A stretch of DNA of 18,304 nucleotides from UBA7887 sp964408735. GTDB lineage: Bacteria; Pseudomonadota; Alphaproteobacteria; UBA7887. Shown one piece after another: positions 1 through 9,527 of the stretch. The notes below the pieces were generated by a model that saw only the letters and a program-made list of their open reading frames with translations, did not search any database and was not told the DNA's origin. Position 1 is the stretch's first letter, and each line of letters starts with the position of its first letter. The stretch spans positions 1 through 18,304 of the forward strand of contig CAYPAX010000090.1 of the NCBI GenBank assembly GCA_964408735.1, written 5' to 3'. The position numbers and the translations under genes were made by a program.

Positions 1-663
1 AGCTGCCTGCCCTATGTGGCTGATAACGCAGCGGCGGCGGAGCCCAGGTTCTTTCCCCTGACCACCAATGCGCCCGCCGCCAGGCAGATCCTGCCGGGCG
101 ACGACGAGCGATTTCTTCCTCTGGACGCTGCGCGACAGGGCCGGGGCAGCGGCATTCGCGCGGACCGGCAATTCCTAGGGTTGGAGCGCATACCGCGGGC
201 GACCGTCCTCGCCGCCGCGATTGCCCCTGTTCCGGCGCCTGCTGTGCCCCAGACCGATACCGCGTATGCCTGGCCCGTCGCAGACGTTCCCGGCAGCCGC
301 ATCAGCTCGCCCTATGGCTGGCGCGACGATCCCTTCACCGGCGAACGGGCCTTCCACGGCGGGCTCGATATCGCGGCCCCGGCGGGCACGGCGGTTCTCG
401 CCACGGCGGATGGCACCGTGCGTGCGATCGGCGAGCATCCGCGCCTCGGCAAATATGTGATGCTGCGCTTCCCGGACGGCTCGGAGGCCACCTATGGGCA
501 CCTTGAGAGCATCACTGTCGGCTCCGGCCAAAAGGTCGTGCGGGGAGAGACGCTGGGCGGCGTCGGCAGCAGCGGCCGGTCGACCGGCCCGCACCTCGAC
601 TATCGCGTCAAGGTCGCCGGCCAGAGCGTCGATCCCCTGCCACTGCTGCGTATGACGCCCTGA
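1..663 (+). CDS. M23 family metallopeptidase (LytM domain), 5' end missing
   Basis: The frame is open from base 1, so the start lies upstream; a GTG at 16 is the first possible start inside the window but is probably internal. Residues below are counted from that GTG. A Pro/Ala-rich linker (about 60-85) leads into a C-terminal M23 domain (about 90-210). Visible motifs are HGGLD (H114, D118), YGHL (H162) and GPHLDYRV (H193). M23 enzymes are zinc endopeptidases that cut peptidoglycan cross-bridges in the cell envelope. The usual HxH motif reads HxD here (D195), so one zinc ligand is replaced by Asp; the protein may be active with Asp as ligand, or be a degenerate activator as in the EnvC/NlpD type. 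The signal peptide or membrane anchor, if any, lies outside the window. The stop abuts the livK stop on the other strand with no bases between. Confidence 0.85.
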   Translation, partial: SCLPYVADNAAAAEPRFFPLTTNAPAARQILPGDDERFLPLDAARQGRGSGIRADRQFLGLERIPRATVLAAAIAPVPAPAVPQTDTAYAWPVADVPGSRISSPYGWRDDPFTGERAFHGGLDIAAPAGTAVLATADGTVRAIGEHPRLGKYVMLRFPDGSEATYGHLESITVGSGQKVVRGETLGGVGSSGRSTGPHLDYRVKVAGQSVDPLPLLRMTP

Positions 664-1773
<1,110 letters not shown>

Positions 1774-1833
1774 CTTTCCTCACCTCTCTCCGATCCGGCA
1801 GCAAGACACTTCCAAAAGATCGCCCTTCGAACC

Positions 1834-1858
1834 GGCTTTGCCAAGCCCCCTATAGGGG
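1834..1858 (-). other. Intercistronic inverted repeats between the DUF6867-like gene and livK
   Basis: Two short symmetric elements sit just after the small gene's stop. GGCTT (1834-1838) and AAGCC (1843-1847) form a 5-bp stem with a 4-nt loop. CCCCTATAGGGG (1847-1858) is a perfect 12-bp palindrome that covers the stop codon. There is no U-tract directly after. They could stabilise or attenuate the mRNA so that livK is expressed at a different level from the permease genes. This is inference from symmetry only. Confidence 0.3.
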
Positions 1859-2206
1859 TCGATACGTGAATGGCCCTGTTTTGCGGTAGAGCCAGGGATA
1901 TTGGCGCACCATCAGGCGCACCTTGGCAATGCGAAAAGCGACCAGGCCGATGGCGATGAGAACCGCGGTGTCGACGAGGAATCCCGGCAGCGACAGCAAA
2001 GGCCCATCGAACAGGCCATAGATGAGAAAGCGATCGCCGAAGCCAAGGCCGAAACAGGCGAAGACCACCTGCCAGGGCGGCCGCCAGGTGATGGCAATGG
2101 CGCGGCCGGTCATCAGCGCCGCACCACCGGCAATGACCAGGGTGATACCGATCCAGACATCGAGCGTGGTGCCGGTCAGCGTCGCCGCGTCGCCCCAAAT
2201 CGCCAT
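1850..2206 (-). CDS. Small membrane protein of the liv cluster (DUF6867-like)
   Basis: A 118-aa protein beginning MAIWGD. Three hydrophobic segments are visible at about 15-34, 45-66 and 74-94, followed by a basic tail that ends in QYPWLYRKTGPFTYRPL, so it should be an inner-membrane protein. It matches, from memory, the DUF6867 family, which in alphaproteobacteria often lies inside branched-chain amino acid transporter operons. The biochemical role is unknown; context suggests an accessory to the LivHMGF permease. The ATG at 2206 lies 2 nt beyond the livF stop, so translation is probably coupled. The same frame stays open far upstream, but that portion lies within livF and is composition-driven. 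The family name is less certain than the gene itself. Confidence 0.8.
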   Translation of the reverse strand: MAIWGDAATLTGTTLDVWIGITLVIAGGAALMTGRAIAITWRPPWQVVFACFGLGFGDRFLIYGLFDGPLLSLPGFLVDTAVLIAIGLVAFRIAKVRLMVRQYPWLYRKTGPFTYRPL

Positions 2207-2208
2207 GC

Positions 2209-2918
2209 TCAGTGCCCCCCTTCGAGATAGGCGGCCTGGACCTCGGCGTTGGCCATCAGCTCTTCGCCGGTGCCCTGAAGCACGATCTTGCCGTTGGCCA
2301 TGACATAGCCGCGATTGGCCAGGCGCAAGGCATGAAACGCGTTCTGCTCGACCAGCAGGATGGTCATGCCGCGGCTGCGGTTGATGTCGGCGATGACCGC
2401 GAAGATCTGCTTGACGATCAGCGGCGCCAGGCCGAGCGAGGGCTCGTCGAGCAGCAACAGCCGCGGCCGGCTCATCAGGGCGCGGGCGATGGCAAGCATC
2501 TGCTGCTCGCCGCCGGACAGGGTACCGCCGCGCTGGCCGCGGCGCTCGGCGAGGATGGGGAACGTGGCGAAGACCGCGTCGAGGTCTTCCTGGAAGTTTG
2601 CTTCCTCGCCGACCACTGCGCCCATCTGCAAATTCTCCAGCACCGTCATGCGCGGGAAGATGCGCCGGCCTTCGGGGGCTTGGGCAAGGCCGCGGCGGAC
2701 GATCTGGAAGGTCGGCAGCGCCGTGATCTCCTCGCCTTCGAAGAGCACGCGCCCGGCGCTGGCGTGGGGGTTGCCGCAAATGGTCATCAACAAGGTCGAT
2801 TTGCCGGCGCCGTTGGCCCCGATCAGGGTGACGATCTCGCCTTCGCCCACGGTCAGGTCGACGCCGCGCAAGGCCTCGATGGGGCCGTAATGGCTGTGCA
2901 CGCCTTCGACGGAAAGCA

Positions 2919-2922
<4 letters not shown>
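2209..2922 (-). CDS. livF: ABC transporter ATP-binding protein LivF
   Basis: A 237-aa ATPase of the branched-chain amino acid importer. Walker A is GANGAGKST (about 35-43), the signature is LSGGEQQ (135-141) and Walker B is LLLLDEP (155-161). The switch position reads VEQN, with Gln in place of His, which is usual for LivF. EGRRIFPRMTVLENL is the LivF Q-loop region. The frame is open further upstream, but the start at 2922 (ATGATG) gives a 4-nt ATGA overlap with the livG stop and the standard family N-terminus (MLSVEGVHSHYG). It pairs with LivG on the cytoplasmic face to power LivHM. Confidence 0.95.
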
Positions 2923-5002
<2,080 letters not shown>

Positions 5003-5005
5003 GCC

Positions 5006-5920
5006 TCAGACCTTCTCGATTTCGGGCCGGCCGAGCAGGCCGGAGGGGCGGAAGATCAGCACCAGGACGAGAATGCCGAAGGCGGCCACGTCCTTGTACT
5101 CGACCGTGAAATAGCCGGACCAGAAGGCCTCGACCATGCCCAGCAGCATGCCGCCCAGCATGGCGCCGGGCAGCGAGCCGATGCCGCCAAGCACCGCTGC
5201 CGTGAAGGCCTTGAGCCCGGCGATGAATCCCATGAAGAAGTCGATGACGCCGTAATAGAGGGTCACCATGACACCGGCCACCGCCGCCAGCGCCGCGCCC
5301 ATGACGAAAGTCAGCGAGATGGTGCGGTCGACATCGATGCCGAGCAGGGTCGCCATGGTGCGATCCTGCTCGCAGGCGCGCTGGGCGCGGCCCAGCGAGG
5401 TGCCGCCGATCAGCGAGGCGAAAGCCACCATCAGCACCACGGTCAGGATGACGATGAAGATCTGGATATAGCTCAGTGTGACGAGGAAGTTGTTGGCCTC
5501 GTAGACGTGGAACTTACCCTCGATGATCGGGCTGATGGCCTTGACGCCGGCGCCCTGGCTGAGCAGCACGTAGTTCTGCAGGGCGAGCGACATGCCGATG
5601 GCCGAGATCAGCGCCGCCAGGCGTTGCGAGCCGCGTAAGGGGCGATAGGCCACGCGCTCCACTGTCCAGCCGTAGAGCGAGGTGAACAGCATCGCCACCA
5701 CCAGCACCACCAGCAATGCCAAGGGCACCCAGGTGATGCCGGCAGCACCGAGAATGGTGAAACTGATGACCGCGACGAAGGCACCGATCATGTAGATCTC
5801 GCCATGGGCGAAATTGATCATGCCGATGATGCCGTAGACCATCGTGTAACCGATGGCGATGAGCCCATAGATACTGCCGAGCGTCACGCCATTGATCAGT
5901 TGCTGAAGGAAATAGGCCAT
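5006..5920 (-). CDS. livH: Branched-chain amino acid ABC transporter permease LivH
   Basis: A 304-aa permease opening with the LivH hallmark QQLINGVTLGSIYGLIAIG and the segment MVYGIIGMINFAHGE. About eight hydrophobic helices are visible, with a coupling loop near RAQRACEQDRTMATLLGID. It is the first transporter gene of the cluster. The ATG at 5920 has a G-rich ribosome-binding site (GGGGGG, about 5 nt upstream). It lies 56 nt after the small DUF6898-like gene, with an inverted repeat in between that could be an operator. Confidence 0.95.
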   Translation of the reverse strand: MAYFLQQLINGVTLGSIYGLIAIGYTMVYGIIGMINFAHGEIYMIGAFVAVISFTILGAAGITWVPLALLVVLVVAMLFTSLYGWTVERVAYRPLRGSQRLAALISAIGMSLALQNYVLLSQGAGVKAISPIIEGKFHVYEANNFLVTLSYIQIFIVILTVVLMVAFASLIGGTSLGRAQRACEQDRTMATLLGIDVDRTISLTFVMGAALAAVAGVMVTLYYGVIDFFMGFIAGLKAFTAAVLGGIGSLPGAMLGGMLLGMVEAFWSGYFTVEYKDVAAFGILVLVLIFRPSGLLGRPEIEKV

Positions 5921-5946
5921 CCGCCCCCCACCGACGATGCCCCCAC

Positions 5947-5968
5947 ATCTAGAGCAGATTCCCTAGAT
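5947..5968. promoter_or_regulatory. Inverted repeat upstream of livH, candidate operator
   Basis: ATCTAG (5947-5952) and CTAGAT (5963-5968) are perfect 6-bp arms with a 10-bp spacer, about one helical turn, so a dimeric regulator could bind both. The site lies 27-48 nt before the livH start codon in the short gap after the DUF6898-like gene. No regulator gene is in the window and no clear -35/-10 pair was identified, so the role is inferred from position and symmetry. Confidence 0.35.
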
Positions 5969-5976
5969 TTGGAACC

Positions 5977-6177
5977 TTATGGCGGCGGAATCTTGCCTTG
6001 CTTGACGAGCACGTATTCGAGCTTGCGCCGGGCGAGGCCCATAAGCTCGTGCTGGCTCACGTGCGGCGAGCCGACCATGGCGACTTCTGTGCCGCTATCG
6101 GGATCCACGGCGGTGACCTTCAGCGAGCCGCCGACCTGATAGAATTCGAAGATGACCTCGCTAGGGTCCCACGCCAT
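5977..6177 (-). CDS. Small DUF6898-like protein
   Basis: A 66-aa soluble, roughly neutral protein: MAWDPSEVIFEFYQVGG, then a VTAVDPDSGTEV strand region, then a helix containing ARRKLEYVLVKQG. From memory this matches the DUF6898 family of short alphaproteobacterial proteins; no function is known to me. The frame is open to 6276, but the upstream part lies inside the palindromic element and reads as low-information Arg/Pro sequence, so the ATG at 6177 is preferred. No strong Shine-Dalgarno is seen. The element ends only 14 bp before the start codon, so the gene must use a promoter within the element or depend on read-through from hemA. Confidence 0.72.
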   Translation of the reverse strand: MAWDPSEVIFEFYQVGGSLKVTAVDPDSGTEVAMVGSPHVSQHELMGLARRKLEYVLVKQGKIPPP

Positions 6178-6191
6178 GGGCGCAGGTCTTA

Positions 6192-6452
6192 TACCAAGGC
6201 TCGATGATAAAGGCCCATTTGATGGCTTGAGGCGCCTTTCCGGGTAGGAGCGGCGCGCCGGGCGATGCGGGGGCATCGTTCAAGCGTCGCGACGCATCCG
6301 GGGAGCCGCCTCGGGCCACCGCAGGCCACGCGCTTTTCGCCGCTGGCGTCGTCGCGGGCCGCTTGACGTGGGGAAACACGACGGCGCGACCCGCTCCTAG
6401 CCAGCGACGAAAATCGTGCGGTCAAATGGGTCTTTATCATCGAGCCTTGGTA
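6192..6452. mobile_element. MITE-like near-palindromic element, 261 bp, TA-bounded
   Basis: The left end (6192-6222) and the reverse complement of the right end (6422-6452) match at 30 of 31 positions; the one mismatch is GG versus GA at 6212/6432. Each end begins TACCAAGG, so both carry a TA dinucleotide at the outer edge, as expected for insertion into TA by Tc1/mariner or IS630-type transposases. The interior is also mirrored. TAGGAGCGG (6245-6253) pairs with CCGCTCCTA (6391-6399), each 53 nt from its end. CGCGACG (6288-6294) pairs with CGTCGCG (6350-6356), ending 102 nt from its end on each side. TCAAGCG (6280-6286) pairs with CGCTTGA (6360-6366). There is no transposase, so it would be non-autonomous. 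It lies directly between the hemA stop codon and the start region of the small gene. It could also be a dispersed intergenic palindrome with an RNA-level role. Confidence 0.72.
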
Positions 6453-7667
6453 TTAAGCCGCGGCGCGGCTGATGTCGAGGTTGGCCCAGACACGGCGCAA
6501 GGAATCGACCAGATGGTCCATCATGGCGTCGTCGTGCAGCGGACACGGCGTGATGCGCAGGCGCTCCGTGCCGCGCGGCACGGTGGGATAGTTGATCGGC
6601 TGCACGTAGATGCCATGATCGCTCAAAAGCTCGTCGCTGGCGCGCTTGCAGAGCACCGGATCGCCGACCATCACCGGTACGATGTGGCTCGGATTGTCGA
6701 TCACCGGAATGCCGACATCGGCCAGGCGACGCTTGAGCGTCCGCGCGCGCTCCTGGTGGCTTTCGCGCTCCGCATTGCTCGCCTTGAGATGCTTCACCGC
6801 CGACAAGGCGCCTGCCGCCACGGCGGGCGGCAGCGAGGTGGTGAAGATGAAGCCGGAAGCGAACGAGCGCACCACATCGACGATCGAGGCCGAAGCCGTG
6901 ATATAGCCGCCCATGACGCCGAAGGCCTTGCCGAGCGTGCCCTCGATGATATCGACCTGATCCATCAGGCCCTCACGCTCGGCAACGCCGCCGCCACGGG
7001 GGCCGTACATGCCAACGGCGTGGACTTCGTCGAGATAGGTGAGCGCGTTGTGGCGCTTGGCGACCTCACAGATCTCGCCGATCGGCGAGATGTCGCCGTC
7101 CATCGAGTAGACGGACTCGAAAGCGACGATCTTGGCCGCATCCGGGTCGAGCTCGCTCAACAGCTCGTCGAGATGGCCGGGATCGTTGTGGCGGAAGATC
7201 TTCTTCGGTGCCTTGGAATGGCGCACGCCTTGGATCATCGAGGCGTGGTTCAGGGCATCCGACAGAATGACGCAGCCGGGCAGGATGGAGCCGAGCGTCG
7301 AAAGCGTCGCATCGTTCGAGATGTAGCCAGAGGTGAACAGCAGCGCCGCTTCCTTGCCGTGCAGGTCGGCCAGCTCGCGCTCCAAAAGCACATGATAGTG
7401 GGTCGTGCCGGAGATGTTGCGTGTGCCCCCGGCGCCCGCGCCGGCACGTTGCAAGGCCTCGGTCATGGCACTGATGACGTCCGGATGCTGACCCATACCG
7501 AGGTAGTCGTTGGAGCACCAGATCACCACCTGGCGCTCGCCGCCATCCTGGTAATAGGTCGCCCGGGGAAACGCGCCGGCGTGTCGCGCCAAATCCGCGA
7601 AAATCCGATAACGCCCCTCTTCCCTAAGAGAATCAAGGGATTGGGAGAAATATTTCTCGTAATCCAT
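6453..7667 (-). CDS. hemA: 5-aminolevulinate synthase
   Basis: A 404-aa PLP enzyme that condenses glycine and succinyl-CoA to 5-aminolevulinate, the first step of the C4 (Shemin) route to haem and related tetrapyrroles. Visible features are the N-terminal MDYEKYFSQSLDSLREEGRYR, CSNDYLGMGQHP (51-62), GAGAGGTRNISGTTHYH (76-92), YLDEVHAVGMYG (211-222, PLP-binding Asp and His) and EGTLGKAFG with the Schiff-base Lys at 247. ITPCPLH near the C-terminus is also typical. Length matches bacterial ALAS, and these motifs separate it from 2-amino-3-ketobutyrate CoA ligase and other alpha-oxoamine synthases. It has a 128-nt leader region of its own after the SDR gene, holding an FNR-like box. Its stop codon abuts the TA of the palindromic element. 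Confidence 0.97.
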   Translation of the reverse strand: MDYEKYFSQSLDSLREEGRYRIFADLARHAGAFPRATYYQDGGERQVVIWCSNDYLGMGQHPDVISAMTEALQRAGAGAGGTRNISGTTHYHVLLERELADLHGKEAALLFTSGYISNDATLSTLGSILPGCVILSDALNHASMIQGVRHSKAPKKIFRHNDPGHLDELLSELDPDAAKIVAFESVYSMDGDISPIGEICEVAKRHNALTYLDEVHAVGMYGPRGGGVAEREGLMDQVDIIEGTLGKAFGVMGGYITASASIVDVVRSFASGFIFTTSLPPAVAAGALSAVKHLKASNAERESHQERARTLKRRLADVGIPVIDNPSHIVPVMVGDPVLCKRASDELLSDHGIYVQPINYPTVPRGTERLRITPCPLHDDAMMDHLVDSLRRVWANLDISRAAA

Positions 7668-7731
7668 GAGCTAGATTCCGCTACCAACCTTACCTGGGAC
7701 CTGATGATCTCAAAGTATGTCGCCACGATCC

Positions 7732-7745
7732 TTGATCAAGATCAG
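7732..7745 (-). promoter_or_regulatory. FNR/FnrL-like binding site upstream of hemA
   Basis: The plus strand reads TTGATCAAGATCAG, which matches the FNR consensus TTGAT-N4-ATCAA at 9 of 10 defined positions. Its centre is about 71 nt before the hemA ATG. FnrL is known to control hemA in Rhodobacter, so the position makes biological sense. A possible -10 (TACTTT on the minus strand, 7717-7712) would put the site near -33, not the classical -41.5, so the promoter assignment is open. Confidence 0.55.
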
Positions 7746-7795
7746 GCGCGCATTTCAGGGTACCGCTTTTGCCGATCGTTCACCAGACCGTGCCG

Positions 7796-8536
7796 CTACG
7801 CCGCCGCGTAGCCGCCGTCTACGATCAACGTGTGCCCGGTGATGAACGAGGCTGCCGGCGAGCACAGGAAGAGCGCCGCATCGCCGATCTCCTGTGGCGT
7901 TCCCCAGCGCTTCATCGGCGTGCGGTCGATGATGGTCTGGTAGCGCTCGGGCTCGCGATCGGCCAGGCCGGCTGTCAGCTTGGTCTCGATCCAGCCGGGC
8001 GCGATGGCGTTCACGCGCACGTTCTGCTGGGCCCAGCCGATGGCCAGCGACTTGGTCAGATTGACCAGCCCTGCCTTGCTGGCAGCGTAGGCCGGCGTTG
8101 CCAGCGAGCCGTAGAAGCTGAACATCGAGGCGATGTTGAGGATTGTGCCCTTGGCGATGACCAGCTTGCCGAGGCAGGCGTGGCTCATGCGCATGGCGCC
8201 GATGAGGTTGGTGTTGACCACCTGGGCGAACTGGTCGGGCTGGTACTCCTTGCCCTGGCGCACGATGGTGCCGGCGTTATTCACCAGAATGTCTATAGCG
8301 GAGACGGACGACAAAAATTCCTCGATCGACAGATCGTTGGTCACGTCGAGGCGATGGGCCGTAAGCTCGCCGTGGGGCGTGCCGAGTTCGCAGGCGTCCA
8401 GGGTCTCGCTGCTGCGCGCGGTCACGGTGACCTCGGCCCCCGCTTCCTGAAACGCCAAGGCTATGCCGTAGCCGATGCCCGAGGCACCGCCGGTCACCAC
8501 CGCCTTCTTGCCGGAAAGATCGATCACACGTGCCAT
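7796..8536 (-). CDS. SDR family oxidoreductase (KduD / gluconate 5-dehydrogenase-like)
   Basis: A 246-aa classical short-chain dehydrogenase. It has the nucleotide-binding motif TGGASGIG (15-22), NNAG (86-89), catalytic Ser near 137, and Tyr150 and Lys154 in YAASK, and ends with the common TGHTLIVDGGYAAA. It resembles enzymes acting on sugar acids, such as 2-dehydro-3-deoxy-D-gluconate 5-dehydrogenase (KduD) or gluconate 5-dehydrogenase; the substrate cannot be fixed from sequence. It is the last gene of the catabolic operon, starting 9 nt after the hydroxyacid dehydrogenase stop. It may interconvert keto and hydroxy sugar acids feeding the dehydratase step. Confidence 0.85.
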   Translation of the reverse strand: MARVIDLSGKKAVVTGGASGIGYGIALAFQEAGAEVTVTARSSETLDACELGTPHGELTAHRLDVTNDLSIEEFLSSVSAIDILVNNAGTIVRQGKEYQPDQFAQVVNTNLIGAMRMSHACLGKLVIAKGTILNIASMFSFYGSLATPAYAASKAGLVNLTKSLAIGWAQQNVRVNAIAPGWIETKLTAGLADREPERYQTIIDRTPMKRWGTPQEIGDAALFLCSPAASFITGHTLIVDGGYAAA

Positions 8537-8545
8537 TGATGTGCC

Positions 8546-9520
8546 TCAGTCGAGGGTGTTGACGGGATTGGGAACGGGCTCGCCGAACAACGCCGCCTTC
8601 AGGTTCGCGGCCGCGGTCTCGATCATGCCGTGGCGCGACTGCACCGTGGCACTGGCGATATGCGGAGTCAGAAAGACGTTATCGAGCGACTTGAGGCCGT
8701 CGGTGACCTTGGGCTCGAATTCATAGACATCGACGCCCGCGCCTGCGATCTGGCCCTCTTGCAGCGCTGTCAGCAAGGCTTCCTCGTGCACCACGGGGCC
8801 GCGGGCGATATTGATCAGATAGCCGTCCTCGCGCATCGCCGCCAATTGCTCGGCGCCGATCAGATGCCGGGTCTCGGGCGTCAGCGGCGTCAGCAGCACC
8901 ACGAAGCGCGCCTCGGCCAGCAATTGGTCGAAGGGCATCCAGGTCGCGCCAAGCTCGGCCTCGATCTCGGGCGCGACCTTGTTGCGGTTGTGATAGGCGA
9001 TCTCCAGCCCGAAGCCCTTCGCCCGGCGCGCCAGCTCCTGGCCGATGCGCCCCATGCCGATGATGCCGAGCGTCTCGCCCTGCAAGGCAACGCCCCAGAA
9101 GAGCGGGAAGGAAAAGGTATCGAGCTTGCCCGCGCGGGCATAGCGCTCGGCCTCGCCGAGCCGGCGGCCGGTGGCCAGCACCATGGCCATGCCGAAATCG
9201 GCCACCGCGTCGGTCAAAATCCCGGGCGTGTTGGTAACCTGCACGCCGGCGGCCGTGGCCGCATCGACGTCCACGTTATCTACGCCGGCGGATGAATTGG
9301 CGAGCACCTTCAGCTTGCCCTTGCCCGCCGCGAGCAGGTCCGCGCCGACCGGCACCATGTGCACGAGCAGGCCATCCTTGCCGTCGGCGAGGCGGGCAAG
9401 CTCGGCCGCATCGGGCACGCCGTCCGCGAAGATATCGACGTGCTCGACCTCGAAGTGGCGCCGGAGGTCGGCGAGAACCGCCTCCGACGCCCAACTCGCG
9501 ACCAGAACCGAAGGCTTCAT
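8546..9520 (-). CDS. D-2-hydroxyacid dehydrogenase (glyoxylate/hydroxypyruvate reductase-like)
   Basis: A 324-aa NAD(P)-dependent dehydrogenase. The cofactor motif is GMGRIG (155-160); catalytic candidates are Arg240 (INIARGPVV), Glu269 (DVYEFEP) and His287 (LTPHIASAT). The sequence after the second Rossmann strand is YHNRNK, with Arg179 where NADPH-preferring members carry a basic residue. The family reduces glyoxylate, hydroxypyruvate or other 2-keto acids to D-2-hydroxyacids, or runs in reverse. It sits 7 nt after the FAH-family gene and so is probably co-transcribed with it. A reasonable role is handling the two- or three-carbon product released by the hydrolase; this is inference. Confidence 0.88.
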   Translation of the reverse strand: MKPSVLVASWASEAVLADLRRHFEVEHVDIFADGVPDAAELARLADGKDGLLVHMVPVGADLLAAGKGKLKVLANSSAGVDNVDVDAATAAGVQVTNTPGILTDAVADFGMAMVLATGRRLGEAERYARAGKLDTFSFPLFWGVALQGETLGIIGMGRIGQELARRAKGFGLEIAYHNRNKVAPEIEAELGATWMPFDQLLAEARFVVLLTPLTPETRHLIGAEQLAAMREDGYLINIARGPVVHEEALLTALQEGQIAGAGVDVYEFEPKVTDGLKSLDNVFLTPHIASATVQSRHGMIETAAANLKAALFGEPVPNPVNTLD

Positions 9521-9527
9521 GCCTGGC

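Noticed and set aside
2207..2779. Upstream extension of the DUF6867-like frame through livF
   Set aside because: It overlaps livF completely and translates to Arg/Pro-rich filler; the ATG at 2206 gives the natural membrane protein.
6178..6276. N-terminal extension of the DUF6898-like protein
   Set aside because: The extra codons lie inside the palindromic element and do not resemble protein sequence.
6192..6452. The palindrome as an ordinary Rho-independent terminator for hemA
   Set aside because: It is far too long, has no terminal U-tract, and has TA-bounded matched ends, which fits a mobile element better, although it may still affect transcription.
6453..7667. 2-amino-3-ketobutyrate CoA ligase or another alpha-oxoamine synthase
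   Set aside because: The N-terminus, the GAGAGGTRNISGTTHYH block and the C-terminal ITPCPLH region fit 5-aminolevulinate synthase.
6363..7811. A 482-codon open frame on the plus strand across hemA and the palindromic element
   Set aside because: hemA on the other strand is unambiguous, and the antisense translation is low-information and crosses non-coding sequence.
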